In this document: piece by piece, positions 53,214 through 63,876 of the stretch
How the letters are laid out: each line of letters opens with the position of its first letter
How positions within the stretch are numbered: position 1 is the first letter of the stretch
DNA from: Seramator thermalis
Lineage (GTDB): Bacteria; Bacteroidota; Bacteroidia; Bacteroidales; Dysgonomonadaceae
Direction of reading: 5' to 3'
NCBI RefSeq assembly: GCF_004138125.1
Contig: NZ_RXHS01000004.1
Location: 62,001 to 126,000, forward strand
DNA length: 64,000 nt
Translations under genes and position numbers: made by a program
The notes under the pieces: model-generated
Seen by the model: only the letters and a program-made list of their open reading frames with translations
Told to the model about the DNA's origin: nothing
Database searches by the model: none

Positions 53214-53768
53214 TTATTTACCTGCAGTTTTACCGGATTTGCGACGTATCTGTTCGCCAACAAAACGTACTCCTTTTCCTTTGTATGGTTCGGGTTTACG
53301 GAAAGAGCGAATTTTGGCACAAACTTGACCAAGCAATTGTTTATCGCAAGATTCCAAAATGATAAGCGGATTCTTGTTCCTTTCGGATTTGGTTTCAACT
53401 TTTATTTCCTTGGGTAGCTCCATGAAAATGCTGTGCGTATAACCAAGTGAAAGTTCAAGAATTTGTCCCTGATTGGATACGCGGTAGCCCACACCTACCA
53501 GTTCGAGCTCTTTACGAAAACCTTCGGACACTCCAACAACCATGTTATGTAACAACGCACGATAAAGGCCGTGTTGTGCACGATATTCCTTATCGTCGTT
53601 TGGTCTTTCTACTGTAAGCACGCCATCTTCGACCTTGATATTAAGATCGGGGTTGACTTGTTGCGTTAGTTCACCTTTAGGGCCTTTCAGCGTAACGGTG
53701 TTATCATCGGCGATGTTCACTGATACACCTTGCGGCAGAGTGATGGGTAATTTTCCTATTCTTGACAT
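53214..53768 (-). CDS. rplF: 50S ribosomal protein L6
   Basis: 184 residues, two L6 domains near the factor-binding site. Seen: MSRIGKLPITLPQGVSVNIA, LKGPKGELTQ, VGYRVSNQGQILELSLGYTH, and the C-terminal PEPYKGKGVRFVGEQIRRKS signature. 17 bases after rpsH. Confidence 0.98.
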   Translation of the reverse strand: MSRIGKLPITLPQGVSVNIADDNTVTLKGPKGELTQQVNPDLNIKVEDGVLTVERPNDDKEYRAQHGLYRALLHNMVVGVSEGFRKELELVGVGYRVSNQGQILELSLGYTHSIFMELPKEIKVETKSERNKNPLIILESCDKQLLGQVCAKIRSFRKPEPYKGKGVRFVGEQIRRKSGKTAGK

Positions 53769-53785
53769 ACTATTCTCTCCCTAAT

Positions 53786-54181
53786 TTAATAAACGTAACA
53801 TAAAATTTCGCCACCGACCTTTTGTTCACGTGCTTCTTTATCTGTCATGACGCCTTTGGAGGTAGATAAAATTGCGATACCTAATCCATTGAGTACTCTC
53901 GGCATATCTTTATAGCCGGTGTATTTACGCAAACCGGGTGTAGAAACACGAATCAATTTTTTGATAGCGTTTACTTTATTAATCGGATCATATTTCAAGG
54001 CAATTTTGATAATGCCTTGTGGTCCTTCATCTACAAACTTGTAATTAAGAATGTAGCCTTTTTCGAAGAGAATCTTCGTGATGTCTCTTTTAAGATTTGA
54101 TGCGGGTATCTCCACCACCCGGTGATTAGCCTGAATAGCATTTCTTAACCGCGTCAAATAATCTGCAATTGGATCTGTCAT
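53786..54181 (-). CDS. rpsH: 30S ribosomal protein S8
   Basis: 131 residues; early 16S assembly protein and, in E. coli, the spc-operon repressor. Seen: MTDPIADYLTRLRNAIQANH, GYILNYKFVDEG, and GLGIAILSTSKGVMTDKEAR in the C-terminal half. It is preceded by a 118-base spacer, long for this cluster. Confidence 0.98.
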   Translation of the reverse strand: MTDPIADYLTRLRNAIQANHRVVEIPASNLKRDITKILFEKGYILNYKFVDEGPQGIIKIALKYDPINKVNAIKKLIRVSTPGLRKYTGYKDMPRVLNGLGIAILSTSKGVMTDKEAREQKVGGEILCYVY

Positions 54182-54299
54182 ATAAAAATAATTTAAATTG
54201 ATCCCGCCAATCGGGACAATATTTAATAAAAGAACTTTCTTTATATTATCGTTTGAGGCAATTGATGTCCGAGCGATAACAATTTTTCGTTTTCTTGAA
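54182..54299. other. Long spacer between rpsN and rpsH
   Basis: 118 bases where neighbouring gaps are mostly under 40. A short stem TCCCG/CGGGA around CCAAT (54202-54216) lies close to the rpsH start. No TAnnTTTG box recognised. Could hold an S8 control site; weak evidence. Confidence 0.35.
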
Positions 54300-54569
54300 T
54301 TACCAACTTGATTTCTTTACACCCGGAATTAAGCCCTTCGAAGCCATTTCTCTGAATTCGATACGAGAAATGCCAAACTGACGCATATAACCTTTTGGCC
54401 GTCCGGAAATTTTACAACGATTGTGCAAACGTACGGGTGATGCGTTTTTGGGAATAGTTTGAAGGGCTTCGTAATTGCCTTCACTCAAATATTTGGCACG
54501 TTTTTCGGCGTATTTGGCAACCATTTTGGCTCTCTTCACCTCACGCGCTTTCATTGATTCTTTTGCCAT
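54300..54569 (-). CDS. rpsN: 30S ribosomal protein S14 (zinc-free form)
   Basis: 89 residues, the long C-minus type: [20 protein letters not shown] at the start and [20 protein letters not shown], with a single Cys instead of the CxxC...CxxC zinc site. Six bases after rplE. Confidence 0.97.
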   Translation of the reverse strand: MAKESMKAREVKRAKMVAKYAEKRAKYLSEGNYEALQTIPKNASPVRLHNRCKISGRPKGYMRQFGISRIEFREMASKGLIPGVKKSSW

Positions 54570-54575
54570 GCTTTA

Positions 54576-55133
54576 TTATTTATTTTTGTCAGTTTTAAAC
54601 GGTAATCCGAATTCTCTTAGTAGAGCATACCCTTCTTCATCAGTATTTGCCGAAGTGACGAATGTTATATTCATACCAAGCAAACGAGAAATAGTATCAA
54701 TGTTGATTTCGGGAAAGATAATCTGTTCATCAATTCCAAGTGTGTAATTGCCACGTCCGTCGAGTTTACTTTCAATTCCCTTGAAGTCGCGAATACGCGG
54801 CAAAGCTACACGGATAAGTCTTTCGAGAAATTCGTACATTTTGTCGTGCCGGAGTGTAACGCGAACGCCAATAGGCATTTTCTTACGAACCTTGAAATTA
54901 GAAATATCTTTTTTCGAATAGGTTGCCACTGCCTTTTGGCCGGTGATGGCTGTTAGCTCGTTTATAGCTGTATCTATAATCTTCTTGTCGGCTACAGCAA
55001 TTCCCAATCCTTGATTGATTACGATTTTTTCAAGTTTAGGAACTTGCATTACGGATTTATATCCAAATTCCTTCATCAAGGCAGGAACAATACGTTCTTT
55101 ATAGTCCAATTTTAAACTTGCTGTACTAATCAT
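54576..55133 (-). CDS. rplE: 50S ribosomal protein L5
   Basis: 185 residues; binds 5S rRNA and contacts S13 across the subunit interface. Seen: [76 protein letters not shown]. Its start overlaps the rplX stop by four bases (ATGA), indicating coupling. Confidence 0.98.
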   Translation of the reverse strand: MISTASLKLDYKERIVPALMKEFGYKSVMQVPKLEKIVINQGLGIAVADKKIIDTAINELTAITGQKAVATYSKKDISNFKVRKKMPIGVRVTLRHDKMYEFLERLIRVALPRIRDFKGIESKLDGRGNYTLGIDEQIIFPEINIDTISRLLGMNITFVTSANTDEEGYALLREFGLPFKTDKNK

Positions 55134-55450
55134 TTAATTTCCTCCCCCGATTTTTTAGCGTAACGCACTAATTTACCTTTTGAATTAAGTTTTCGACCAA
55201 TGCGTGTCGGTTTTCCTGATTTTGGATCAACCAAATTGAGATTAGAAATATGCACGGGTGCTTCTTTTTTCTCGATTCCGCCTTGCGGATTTTTTGCATT
55301 GGGTTTGGTGTGTTTCGAAACGATATTAACGCCCTCTACAATCGCACGCTGTTTTTCGACGTTCACCTCAAGTACGCGTCCGGTTTTACCTTTATCTTCA
55401 CCGGCATTCACGTAAACTATATCGCCTTTTTTAATGTGTAATTTACTCAT
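55130..55450 (-). CDS. rplX: 50S ribosomal protein L24
   Basis: 106 residues with a KOW motif: [20 protein letters not shown] at the N-terminus, then [20 protein letters not shown]. Assembly initiator of the 50S subunit. 20 bases after rplN. Confidence 0.97.
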   Translation of the reverse strand: MSKLHIKKGDIVYVNAGEDKGKTGRVLEVNVEKQRAIVEGVNIVSKHTKPNAKNPQGGIEKKEAPVHISNLNLVDPKSGKPTRIGRKLNSKGKLVRYAKKSGEEIK

Positions 55451-55470
55451 CGCCTTTTTGTTTTAATGGA

Positions 55471-55836
55471 TTAAAGCACTTCAGGCGCTAAGGAAACAAT
55501 TTTCATGTTCGTGGCACGAAGTTCGCGGGCTACAGGTCCGAAAATACGGCTTCCGCGCAACTCGCCTGCATTGTTCAACAATACGCACGCGTTATCATCG
55601 AAACGGATATAGGAACCGTCGGCACGACGAATTTCCTTTTTGGTACGAACAATAATTGCTTTTGATACTGCACCTTTTTTTATGTCACTGGAAGGGATCA
55701 CGCTTTTGATGGCAACAACAATGACATCTCCAACGGAAGCGTAACGTCTTTTGGTTCCGCCTAATACCCGGATACAGAGAGCTTCTTTGGCTCCACTGTT
55801 GTCGGTAACTGTTAATCTTGATTCCTGTTGTATCAT
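55471..55836 (-). CDS. rplN: 50S ribosomal protein L14
   Basis: 121 residues. [40 protein letters not shown], and [20 protein letters not shown] are all canonical. Subunit-interface protein. One base after rpsQ. Confidence 0.98.
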   Translation of the reverse strand: MIQQESRLTVTDNSGAKEALCIRVLGGTKRRYASVGDVIVVAIKSVIPSSDIKKGAVSKAIIVRTKKEIRRADGSYIRFDDNACVLLNNAGELRGSRIFGPVARELRATNMKIVSLAPEVL

Positions 55837-55837
55837 C

Positions 55838-56095
55838 TTATTTAGCCCTTTCTATGATTTCTACCAATCTCCATCTCTTTGTTTTACTCAAAGGACGAGT
55901 TTCCATAATTCTCACTGTATCACCAATGTTACACTCATTTTTCTCGTCGTGGACGTGAAATTTCTTCGTTTTATTAACGAACTTCCCATAAATAGGGTGT
56001 TTTTCTTTCCATTTTACAGCCACCGTAACGGTTTTATCCATTTTGTTGCTGAAAACGACCCCGATTCTTTCTTTTCTTAAATTTCTCGTTTCCAT
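55838..56095 (-). CDS. rpsQ: 30S ribosomal protein S17
   Basis: 85 residues, OB fold that binds 16S r[43 protein letters not shown] and [20 protein letters not shown]. Eight bases after rpmC. Confidence 0.97.
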   Translation of the reverse strand: METRNLRKERIGVVFSNKMDKTVTVAVKWKEKHPIYGKFVNKTKKFHVHDEKNECNIGDTVRIMETRPLSKTKRWRLVEIIERAK

Positions 56096-56103
56096 GTATG
56101 TTG

Positions 56104-56313
56104 TTATGCTTTTTTCAATTGTCTTGCTCGCAATTCCGTGAGAATACGTGCAATATTTTTGCGTTTTTGTTTGATCGAATCCGGATTGTCTAATGGATTA
56201 ATGCTGTGGCTGATTTTTAATTGGTTCAGCTCGCTTATTTCGGCTTCGACTCTTTCTTGCAAATCCTTATCGGACAGCTCTTTCAGTTCCTCTTTAACTT
56301 TCTTTGCTTTCAT
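56104..56313 (-). CDS. rpmC: 50S ribosomal protein L29
   Basis: 69 residues, two helices: [20 protein letters not shown] and [20 protein letters not shown]. Sits at the tunnel exit, where trigger factor and SRP dock. Six bases after rplP. Confidence 0.96.
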   Translation of the reverse strand: MKAKKVKEELKELSDKDLQERVEAEISELNQLKISHSINPLDNPDSIKQKRKNIARILTELRARQLKKA

Positions 56314-56319
56314 ATTGCA

Positions 56320-56754
56320 TTACGAGTTTTGTTGTTCAAAATCGTAGTCTCTTCGAACGACGAATTTGGTTGTAACGGGTAATTTTTGAGCTGCCAAACG
56401 CAAAGCTTCTTTTGCAATTTCGTAAGGCACGCCTTCTACTTCAAACAATATTCTACCCGGAGTTACCGGAGCAACGAATCCTTCGGGATTACCTTTTCCT
56501 TTACCCATACGCACTTCAGCAGGCTTCTTGGTAATTGGTTTGTCGGGGAAAATTCGTACCCAAACTTGTCCCTGACGTTGCATATAGCGAGTCACGGCGA
56601 TACGGGCAGCTTCGATTTGCCGGCCGGTGATCCATTTCGATTGTAACGATTTTATCCCAAAAGAACCGAATGCCAGTTGATTGCCGCGCGAAGCATTGCC
56701 TTTCATGCGACCTTTCTGCTGTCTTCTGAATTTTGTTTTCTTCGGTTGTAACAT
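56320..56754 (-). CDS. rplP: 50S ribosomal protein L16
   Basis: 144 residues; helps position A-site t[43 protein letters not shown], and [20 protein letters not shown] are canonical. 12 bases after rpsC. Confidence 0.98.
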   Translation of the reverse strand: MLQPKKTKFRRQQKGRMKGNASRGNQLAFGSFGIKSLQSKWITGRQIEAARIAVTRYMQRQGQVWVRIFPDKPITKKPAEVRMGKGKGNPEGFVAPVTPGRILFEVEGVPYEIAKEALRLAAQKLPVTTKFVVRRDYDFEQQNS

Positions 56755-56766
56755 TTCAGTTTAATT

Positions 56767-57522
56767 TCAAGCGTTTTTGTTATTCTTTCTGTTTCTCCTT
56801 GATCCTCTTCCCTCCGAACGATTACCGCCACGTCCATTCCCGCCATTGTGAGAATGACTTTCCTTTGACGATGTAAATGAAGGAGCGAGATCTTTCTTAC
56901 CGTAGATTTCTCCACGGCATATCCAAACTTTAATTCCAATTAAACCGACTTTTGTAAGCGCTTCGGCTTGGGCATAATCGATATCTGCACGGAAAGTATG
57001 AAGAGGAGTACGTCCTTCTTTGTACATTTCCGAACGAGCCATTTCGGCTCCATTCAATCTGCCCGAAACCTGAACTTTGATTCCTTCGGCTCCCATTCGC
57101 ATGGTTGAAGCAATAGCCATCTTTACGGCACGACGATATGCAATTTTCCCTTCAATCTGACGGGCAATGTTGTTGGCAACTATCACCGCATCCAATTCGG
57201 GTTTTTTTATCTCAAAGATATTGATTTGCACATCTTTATCGGTTATTTTCTTTAATTCTTCTTTTAGTTTGTCCACCTCTTGACCACCTTTGCCGATAAT
57301 AATACCGGGGCGAGCAGTACAAATAGTGATGGTGACCAGTTTGAGAGTACGTTCGATGACGATGCGCGAAACACTTGCCTTGGCAAGACGGGCATTCAGG
57401 TATTTACGAATTTTACTGTCTTCGAGTAAGGTATCACCATAATTATCTCCGCCATACCAATTAGAGTCCCATCCTTTGATGATTCCCAAACGATTTGCTA
57501 TCGGATTTACTTTTTGTCCCAT
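56767..57522 (-). CDS. rpsC: 30S ribosomal protein S3 with Gly/Arg/Asn-rich tail
   Basis: 251 residues, slightly longer than usual (about 210-235). The KH domain shows [20 protein letters not shown] and the C-domain [20 protein letters not shown] and [20 protein letters not shown]. The last ~35 residues are a disordered Gly/Arg/Asn-rich tail ([20 protein letters not shown]). S3 lines the mRNA entry. Five bases after rplV. Confidence 0.97.
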   Translation of the reverse strand: MGQKVNPIANRLGIIKGWDSNWYGGDNYGDTLLEDSKIRKYLNARLAKASVSRIVIERTLKLVTITICTARPGIIIGKGGQEVDKLKEELKKITDKDVQINIFEIKKPELDAVIVANNIARQIEGKIAYRRAVKMAIASTMRMGAEGIKVQVSGRLNGAEMARSEMYKEGRTPLHTFRADIDYAQAEALTKVGLIGIKVWICRGEIYGKKDLAPSFTSSKESHSHNGGNGRGGNRSEGRGSRRNRKNNKNA

Positions 57523-57527
57523 CTGCC

Positions 57528-57947
57528 TTAATTGTTATTTATTTCGTTATCTTCTTTTTTATATGTATCCACGATCAGCGTAACGTGATTGGAACGTTTG
57601 CGAATTCTGTATCCACGTCCTTGTGGAGCCGGGCGGAGTCTTTTCAAGGTTGACCCTTCGTTTACCGAAATAATCTTTACGTAAAGTTCGCCTGTTTCTG
57701 CCTTGCGTTCGTTTTTCTGTTCCCAATTTGCAATGGCCGAAAGCAAAAGTTTTTCAACTTTCTTCGAAGCTTCCTTATTTGAAAATTTAAGCACTCCTAA
57801 TGCTTTGAACACCTCCATGCCTCTGATCATATCTGCAACATAGCGCATTTTACGGGGAGAACTGGGAACATTGTTCAAAATGGCTAGCGCAACATCTTTG
57901 CGGCTTTCTTTTCGTTGTTCGGCTGATATTCTTTTTCTAGCACTCAT
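57528..57947 (-). CDS. rplV: 50S ribosomal protein L22
   Basis: 139 residues; its beta hairpin ([20 protein letters not shown]) lines the exit tunnel and is a macrolide-resistance hotspot in other bacteria. Core: [40 protein letters not shown]. 37 bases after rpsS. Confidence 0.97.
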   Translation of the reverse strand: MSARKRISAEQRKESRKDVALAILNNVPSSPRKMRYVADMIRGMEVFKALGVLKFSNKEASKKVEKLLLSAIANWEQKNERKAETGELYVKIISVNEGSTLKRLRPAPQGRGYRIRKRSNHVTLIVDTYKKEDNEINNN

Positions 57948-57984
57948 GTTTTTTCTGTTTATATTTTATTTTGTGCCCGATTTC

Positions 57985-58254
57985 TCATTTCTTTCTGTTT
58001 CCGGCATGTCCACGGAATGTTCGGGTCATCGAAAACTCGCCCAACTTGTGCCCAACCATATTCTCGGTAATATAAACAGGAATAAATTTATTCCCGTTGT
58101 GAACCGCAATGGTATGACCTACGAAATCGGGAGAAATCATTGAAGCTCGCGACCAGGTTTTGACAACGGTTTTTTTACCGCTCTCGTTCATGGCGTTGAT
58201 CTTCTTTTCCAATTTCAGATTGATATACGGACCTTTTTTAAGTGATCTACTCAT
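57985..58254 (-). CDS. rpsS: 30S ribosomal protein S19
   Basis: 89 residues. [40 protein letters not shown], and [20 protein letters not shown] are canonical. Head protein next to S13. 23 bases after rplB. Confidence 0.98.
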   Translation of the reverse strand: MSRSLKKGPYINLKLEKKINAMNESGKKTVVKTWSRASMISPDFVGHTIAVHNGNKFIPVYITENMVGHKLGEFSMTRTFRGHAGNRKK

Positions 58255-58277
58255 AGTTTTGAAATTAATTAATCAGA

Positions 58278-59105
58278 TTATTTCTTCTTCCTTCTTTCGA
58301 TAATGTATTTCGAAGATTGTTTTTTTGGAGCTCGAGTTTTCAAGCCCTTCGAATACAAACCTTTCGCAGAACGTGGATGACCTCCCGAAGCGCGACCTTC
58401 ACCTCCACCCATTGGATGGTCAACCGGGTTTTTCGAAACACCACGGTTGTGAGGACGGCGACCGAGCCAACGCGATCTACCGGCTTTACCTGATTTTTCA
58501 AGAGCATGGTCCGAATTACCAACGCTTCCTACAGTAGCTTTGCATGTAGCAAGAATTTTACGAACTTCGCCCGAAGGCATTTTGATGACAGCGTAATTAT
58601 CTTCACGCGATACCAACTGGGCGAATGTTCCTGCCGAACGCACCATTTTAGCACCTTGTCCCGGACGTAATTCTATATTATGAATGACCGTTCCAAGTGG
58701 AATTTTTGCCAACGGCAACGTATTCCCTATTTCGGGAGCTGCTTCGGGTCCCGACATCACTGTGGTTCCAACTTCCAGTCCGTTTGGTGCAAGAATATAA
58801 GTCTTTTCGCCATCGGCATAATAGAGCAATGCAATACGTGCCGAGCGATTAGGATCATATTCTATACTTTTTACAACGGCCGGAATACCATCTTTTGTTC
58901 TCTTGAAGTCGATAATTCTGAAACGTCTTTTATGGCCGTTTCCTCGGTAACCGATCGTCATTTTCCCTTGATTGTTACGACCGCCCGTGCTTTTTTTCCC
59001 GACTACGAGAGACTTCTCCGGTTCACTTGCAGTGATATTTTCAAATGTACCGATAATCTTGTGTCTTTGCCCCGGTGTTGTGGGCTTTAATTTACGTATT
59101 CCCAT
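58278..59105 (-). CDS. rplB: 50S ribosomal protein L2
   Basis: 275 residues, needed for subunit joining and peptidyl transfer. Seen: [40 protein letters not shown], and the conserved C-terminal [20 protein letters not shown] containing the peptidyl-transferase-linked His. Seven bases after rplW. Confidence 0.98.
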   Translation of the reverse strand: MGIRKLKPTTPGQRHKIIGTFENITASEPEKSLVVGKKSTGGRNNQGKMTIGYRGNGHKRRFRIIDFKRTKDGIPAVVKSIEYDPNRSARIALLYYADGEKTYILAPNGLEVGTTVMSGPEAAPEIGNTLPLAKIPLGTVIHNIELRPGQGAKMVRSAGTFAQLVSREDNYAVIKMPSGEVRKILATCKATVGSVGNSDHALEKSGKAGRSRWLGRRPHNRGVSKNPVDHPMGGGEGRASGGHPRSAKGLYSKGLKTRAPKKQSSKYIIERRKKK

Positions 59106-59112
59106 TTTTTAT

Positions 59113-59406
59113 TTAGATATTGCTGAATAAATCGATCGTTTCTCCTTTTCTCAGAGTAACGATAGCTTTTTTGTACGACGGTTCGCGTCCTTCGACAACA
59201 CCCGATTTGGTGTAACGACTTTTGAGTTTACCATCGTATCTCGATGTATTTACGCTTTCAACATGAACGTTGTACATCTGCTCGACCGCATTTTTGATTT
59301 CAACCTTGTTCGCCTTCGGAACAACAATAAAGCCAAAGCGATTCGGAAATTTATCGGTAATCGCTGTTTGCTTCTCTGTGAATATTGGTTTAATAATTAT
59401 TCCCAT
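59113..59406 (-). CDS. rplW: 50S ribosomal protein L23
   Basis: 97 residues; tunnel-exit docking site for trigger factor. Seen: IIKPIFTEKQTAITDKFPNR, FGFIVVPKANKVEIKNAVEQ, MYNVHVESVNT. 12 bases after rplD. Confidence 0.97.
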   Translation of the reverse strand: MGIIIKPIFTEKQTAITDKFPNRFGFIVVPKANKVEIKNAVEQMYNVHVESVNTSRYDGKLKSRYTKSGVVEGREPSYKKAIVTLRKGETIDLFSNI

Positions 59407-59418
59407 GTTTTTGTCTCC

Positions 59419-60048
59419 TTATGCATTAAACAAGTTTCCGATGGCCGCGATAGAAGATTCGGTAAATACGATTTCCGAACAATCCATAATTTTGTATGTA
59501 TTTATATCAGAAGCACTTACGATATTTACTTTCTGCAAATTTCGAGCCGACAAATATACGTTTTTATTTTGACCCGGCAAAACGAAAAGTAGCTTTTTAT
59601 CAGCAAGTTGCAGATTTTTCAATATTTCGGAAAATTGTTTTGTTTTAGGTGCTTCGAAATCAAAATCTTCCACAACAACGATTGCGTTGTTTTGAGCCTT
59701 CAGCGAAAGTGCTGATTTTCGAGCCAAAGTTTTTTCCTTTTTATTGAGTTTGAAGCTGTAATCTCTCGGTTTGGGACCAAAAACACGCCCTCCACCTACC
59801 AAAATTGGTGAGTTGATATCGCCTCGGCGAGCTCCTCCACTACCTTTTTGACGGATAAGTTTACGGGTGCTTCCCGAAACTTCACTTCGTTCTTTCGATT
59901 TGTGTGTCCCCTGACGTTGGTTGGCCATGTAGCGTTTTACATCCAACCAGATAACGTGATTATTGGGTTCAATTCCGAAAATGGAATCGTCGAGTGTCAC
60001 CTTTTTATCCGTTACCTCTCCCTTGATGTTGTATATGCTTAATTCCAT
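59419..60048 (-). CDS. rplD: 50S ribosomal protein L4
   Basis: 209 residues. The extended loop that reaches the tunnel constriction is [20 protein letters not shown] followed by [20 protein letters not shown]; the globular part ends with [20 protein letters not shown]. In E. coli L4 represses the S10 operon. One base after rplC; the structured rpsJ-rplC spacer upstream is a possible target. Confidence 0.97.
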   Translation of the reverse strand: MELSIYNIKGEVTDKKVTLDDSIFGIEPNNHVIWLDVKRYMANQRQGTHKSKERSEVSGSTRKLIRQKGSGGARRGDINSPILVGGGRVFGPKPRDYSFKLNKKEKTLARKSALSLKAQNNAIVVVEDFDFEAPKTKQFSEILKNLQLADKKLLFVLPGQNKNVYLSARNLQKVNIVSASDINTYKIMDCSEIVFTESSIAAIGNLFNA

Positions 60049-60049
60049 T

Positions 60050-60667
60050 TTATTTTTCTATTGCTACGATTGAACCTTTACATCCTGGCACAGAACCTTT
60101 GATCAATAAAAGGTTGTGTTCCGGAATTACTTTGATAACCTGAAGATTCTGAACCGTTACACGTTCATTACCCATTTGTCCGGCCATACGAGTTCCTTTG
60201 AAAACTTTTGCAGGGAATGAACATGCTCCGATAGAACCGGGTGCACGTAATCTGTTATGCTGTCCGTGAGTGGACTGACCTACTCCCCCAAATTTGTGAC
60301 GTTTCACTACTCCCTGGAAACCTTTTCCTTTGGAAGTACCTATGACATCGACATAAACAGCATCGCTGAAAAGATCAACAGTGATTTCGGCTCCGGCTTT
60401 GTAGCTGTCGCCAAATCCTTTGAACTCGGCCAAGTGTCTCTTGGGGTTAACTCCTGCTTTTTTAAAATGACCTTTTTCGGCATTGGTTGTATGTTTGTCT
60501 TTTTTGTCTTCAAACCCAAGCTGAATAGCGTCATAACCGTCTTTTTCGGCGGTTTTTACCTGAGTAACCACGCAAGGACCTGCTTCGATAACAGTGCATG
60601 GAATGTTTTTTCCATCAGCACTGAAAACGGATGTCATTCCGATTTTTTTCCCAATTAATCCTGGCAT
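60050..60667 (-). CDS. rplC: 50S ribosomal protein L3
   Basis: 205 residues. [20 protein letters not shown] opens the protein; [20 protein letters not shown] and [20 protein letters not shown] form the extension to the peptidyl-transferase centre. Preceded by a 102-base spacer containing a nested stem-loop. Confidence 0.98.
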   Translation of the reverse strand: MPGLIGKKIGMTSVFSADGKNIPCTVIEAGPCVVTQVKTAEKDGYDAIQLGFEDKKDKHTTNAEKGHFKKAGVNPKRHLAEFKGFGDSYKAGAEITVDLFSDAVYVDVIGTSKGKGFQGVVKRHKFGGVGQSTHGQHNRLRAPGSIGACSFPAKVFKGTRMAGQMGNERVTVQNLQVIKVIPEHNLLLIKGSVPGCKGSIVAIEK

Positions 60668-60704
60668 TTCTCTGTTGTTTGATTATTTATTATTCAAAAT
60701 TCGA

Positions 60705-60746
60705 AAGACTAAAAGTCAAAACACAAGTTTTGAGCCTTGTAGTCTT
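60705..60746 (-). promoter_or_regulatory. Nested stem-loop between rpsJ and rplC
   Basis: Outer arms AAGACTA / TAGTCTT (60705-60711, 60740-60746) enclose an inner 7-bp perfect hairpin TCAAAAC / GTTTTGA (60716-60733) with a 4-base loop. No T run follows on the minus strand, so it is not a simple terminator. Candidate r-protein control site or RNA-processing stem within the S10 operon. Confidence 0.55.
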
Positions 60747-60769
60747 GCGTTGTATTTCTATTCTTATCC

Positions 60770-61075
60770 TTACACTTTAATCTCTACTTCTACACCGCTC
60801 GGCAATTCGAGTTTCATCAAAGCATCCACCGTTTTAGCCGTAGAGCTATAGATATCGATCAAGCGTTTGAAAGAAGAAAGCTCAAATTGTTCACGCGATT
60901 TTTTGTTCACAAACGTCGAACGATTTACCGTGAACACGCGTTTGTGAGTGGGCAACGGTATCGGACCACTTACAACGGCGCCCGTAGCCTTTACTGTTTT
61001 TACGATTTTTTCAGCCGATTTATCCACCAGGCTATAATCGTAAGATTTCAGTTTGATTCTGATTTTTTGGCTCAT
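60770..61075 (-). CDS. rpsJ: 30S ribosomal protein S10
   Basis: 101 residues; also a transcription antitermination partner (NusE). [40 protein letters not shown] and [12 protein letters not shown] are canonical. It lies 15 bases after fusA; tuf, which separates them in many bacteria, is absent. Confidence 0.98.
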   Translation of the reverse strand: MSQKIRIKLKSYDYSLVDKSAEKIVKTVKATGAVVSGPIPLPTHKRVFTVNRSTFVNKKSREQFELSSFKRLIDIYSSTAKTVDALMKLELPSGVEVEIKV

Positions 61076-61090
61076 ATAAATAATTATTTG

Positions 61091-63220
61091 TTATTTAATC
61101 AAATCAACACGACCTTTCACATCGGTCAAAACCTGTTTTGCAATCGAAGAAGATACTTCTTCATAATGCGAAAAACTCATAGTAGATGTTGCACGACCGG
61201 ATGTTATTGTGCGCAAGGCCGTTACGTAACCAAACATTTCCGAAAGCGGAGCTTTAGCTTTTACGATACGGGCTCCCGAACGGTTCGATTCCATCCCTTC
61301 GATCTGTCCACGTCGTTTGTTCAAGTCCGAAATGACATCGCCCATACTCTCTTCTGGAGTAACAACTTCAACTTTCATTATCGGTTCCAAAAGCACCGGA
61401 GCGGCTTTTTCGGATGCCGATTTAAATGCCTGAATGGCACAAATTTCGAACGAAAGCTGATCAGAGTCAACCGGGTGAAACGAACCGTCTAAGACGGTAA
61501 CCTTAAGTTTGTCTAACGGATAACCGGCAAGAATACCATTTTTCATCGCACGTTGAAATCCTTTCTGAATGGAAGGTATAAATTCTTTCGGAATATTTCC
61601 GCCTTTCACTTCGTCAACAAATTGCAATTCACCTTCGAAATCTTTATCGGCCGGTTCGACGCGAACAATGATATCGGCAAATTTTCCACGACCTCCCGAT
61701 TGTTTTTTATACACTTCGCGTAGTTCAACCGGTTTTGTAATTGCCTCTTTATAAGCCACTTGTGGACGACCTTGATTGCATTCTACTTTAAACTCACGTT
61801 TCAAGCGATCGATGATAATTTCCAGATGAAGCTCACCCATTCCGGAAATTACGGTCTGACCCGTTTCCTCATCGGTTTTAACTGTAAATGTCGGATCTTC
61901 TTCTGCAAGTTTGGCCAATCCATTTGACAATTTGTCAAGATCTTTCTGGGTCTTCGGTTCGACTGCAACACCGATAACGGGATCGGGAAAATCCATTGAT
62001 TCGAGAACGATGGGATGATTTTCGTCGCAAAGCGTATCACCCGTGCGAATATCCTTGAACCCTACACCTGCACCGATATCGCCGCATCCAATAAATTCCC
62101 TGGGATTCTGTTTGTTGGAATGCATCTGAAACAAACGCGAAATGCGTTCTTTTTTATCGGAACGAGGATTATATACATAAGAACCGGCTTCTAATTCTCC
62201 CGAATAAACACGAAAGAAGCACAAACGGCCTACATAAGGATCGGTAGCAATCTTGAATGCCAATGCGCACAACGGCTCATTAGGATCGGGATGACGAACA
62301 ATTTGCTTACTCGGATCTCGAGGGTCGGTTCCGACAATTGCTTCAGTATCTTCGGGACTAGGCAAATATGCACAAACCGCATCGAGCAAAGGTTGAACTC
62401 CCTTATTTTTAAACGAAGAGCCACATATCATCGGGTTAATCTTCATTTCGAGAGTACCTTTGCGAAGAGCTCTTTTGATTTCTTCTTCCGTAATCGTAGA
62501 TGGATCGTCGAAAAATTTCTCCATCAATACATCATCGAATTCTGCAATCGTTTCGAGCATTTTTTCTCTCCACTCTTCAGCTTCTTCCTTTACTTCTGAA
62601 GGTATTTCCTCTACATCGTAATCTGCACCCATCGTTTCGTCGTGCCAGTAAAGAGCCTTCATTCTGATAAGATCGACAATCCCTCTGAATTTTTCTTCCG
62701 CTCCAATAGGAATCTGAATCGGACAAGGATTTGCTCCCAGCATCTCTTTGACTTGACGAACAACTTCGAAGAAATTTGCACCCGAACGATCCATTTTGTT
62801 GACATAGCCTATGCGAGGGACTTTGTATTTGTCAGCCTGACGCCACACGGTTTCGGACTGAGGTTCTACGCCACCTACAGCGCAGAAAGTAGCGACAGCT
62901 CCATCGAGAATACGCAACGATCTTTCAACTTCGACCGTAAAATCCACGTGTCCCGGAGTGTCTATTAAATTTATTTTGTATGTTTGGTCGTTATATTTCC
63001 AACTCGTGGTAGTAGCAGCCGAAGTAATCGTAATACCTCGCTCTTGCTCCTGTTCCATCCAGTCCATCGTTGCCGCACCATCATGAACCTCGCCGATCTT
63101 GTGTGTAAGACCGGTATAATACAAGATTCGTTCCGATGTAGTAGTTTTACCGGCATCGATATGGGCCATGATTCCGATGTTACGAGTGAATTTTAATATG
63201 TCTTTTGAACCTCTTGCCAT
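61091..63220 (-). CDS. fusA: Elongation factor G
   Basis: 709 residues; GTPase that drives ribosomal translocation and recycling. G motifs: [20 protein letters not shown] (P-loop), [15 protein letters not shown] (switch I), [34 protein letters not shown]. Domain IV/V segments include [20 protein letters not shown] and [20 protein letters not shown]. 18 bases after rpsG. Typical elongation-type length, with no sign of the diverged EF-G2 paralogues. Confidence 0.98.
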   Translation of the reverse strand: MARGSKDILKFTRNIGIMAHIDAGKTTTSERILYYTGLTHKIGEVHDGAATMDWMEQEQERGITITSAATTTSWKYNDQTYKINLIDTPGHVDFTVEVERSLRILDGAVATFCAVGGVEPQSETVWRQADKYKVPRIGYVNKMDRSGANFFEVVRQVKEMLGANPCPIQIPIGAEEKFRGIVDLIRMKALYWHDETMGADYDVEEIPSEVKEEAEEWREKMLETIAEFDDVLMEKFFDDPSTITEEEIKRALRKGTLEMKINPMICGSSFKNKGVQPLLDAVCAYLPSPEDTEAIVGTDPRDPSKQIVRHPDPNEPLCALAFKIATDPYVGRLCFFRVYSGELEAGSYVYNPRSDKKERISRLFQMHSNKQNPREFIGCGDIGAGVGFKDIRTGDTLCDENHPIVLESMDFPDPVIGVAVEPKTQKDLDKLSNGLAKLAEEDPTFTVKTDEETGQTVISGMGELHLEIIIDRLKREFKVECNQGRPQVAYKEAITKPVELREVYKKQSGGRGKFADIIVRVEPADKDFEGELQFVDEVKGGNIPKEFIPSIQKGFQRAMKNGILAGYPLDKLKVTVLDGSFHPVDSDQLSFEICAIQAFKSASEKAAPVLLEPIMKVEVVTPEESMGDVISDLNKRRGQIEGMESNRSGARIVKAKAPLSEMFGYVTALRTITSGRATSTMSFSHYEEVSSSIAKQVLTDVKGRVDLIK

Positions 63221-63238
63221 CTTTTTTACCTTATTTCA

Positions 63239-63715
63239 TTAAAATCTGAAGTGCGCAAAAGCCCTGTTGGCTTCGGCCATTCTGTGCATGTCTTCTTTTC
63301 GCTTGTATGCTCCACCCTGGTTGTTATAAGCATCCACAATTTCGGCTGCCAACTTGTCGGCCATTGTTTTACCTCCTCTTTTACGTGCATAAAGAATGAG
63401 GTTTTTCATCGAAATGGATTCTTTTCTATCGGGGCGAATTTCGGTAGGCACCTGGAATGTAGCTCCACCTACTCGACGCGATTTAACTTCAACTTGAGGA
63501 GTAATATTGTCCAAAGCGGCTTTCCAAATCTCGAGAGCCGACTTTTCATCGTTAGGCAATTTAGCCTTGACTGTATTTAATGCAGAATAAAAAATATCGT
63601 ACGAAATACTTTTCTTTCCGTCATACATAAGGTGGTTAACAAATTTTGTTACCCTTACGTCACCAAAAACCGGATCAGGTAATACCTGTCTTTTTTTAGG
63701 TTTAGTTTTTCTCAT
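63239..63715 (-). CDS. rpsG: 30S ribosomal protein S7
   Basis: 158 residues starting [20 protein letters not shown]; nucleates the 30S head and contacts the E site. [20 protein letters not shown] and [16 protein letters not shown] are canonical. A start 16 codons further upstream is in frame but adds an Asn/Gln-rich stretch not seen in S7, so 63715 is chosen. Confidence 0.97.
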   Translation of the reverse strand: MRKTKPKKRQVLPDPVFGDVRVTKFVNHLMYDGKKSISYDIFYSALNTVKAKLPNDEKSALEIWKAALDNITPQVEVKSRRVGGATFQVPTEIRPDRKESISMKNLILYARKRGGKTMADKLAAEIVDAYNNQGGAYKRKEDMHRMAEANRAFAHFRF

Positions 63716-63806
63716 TGTTTTTTGATTTTTTGTGTTGTTTGGTTGTCTATTTACTGTCTTCAACGATTCCTCCGAATCATTTACTCAACCCTTAAAGTAG
63801 CTCATC

Positions 63807-63814
63807 CAAAAATA
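63807..63814 (-). promoter_or_regulatory. Candidate promoter in the rpsL-rpsG gap
   Basis: Minus-strand TATTTTTG matches TAnnTTTG, 92 bases before the rpsG start, inside a 161-base spacer. No clear TTTG upstream. A small stem GATTC/GAATC (63765-63778) follows. It could give rpsG-fusA a separate promoter. Confidence 0.4.
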
Positions 63815-63876
63815 TCAACAGCGAATTTAACTTGATTTACACTAAAATTTAAAAGTACGCCACTAAAAAAGGCAGC

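Noticed and set aside
49252-63220. Missing tuf and adk in the ribosomal cluster as a sign of rearrangement
   Set aside because: To my knowledge these genes commonly lie elsewhere in Bacteroidota genomes; the rest of the order is standard.
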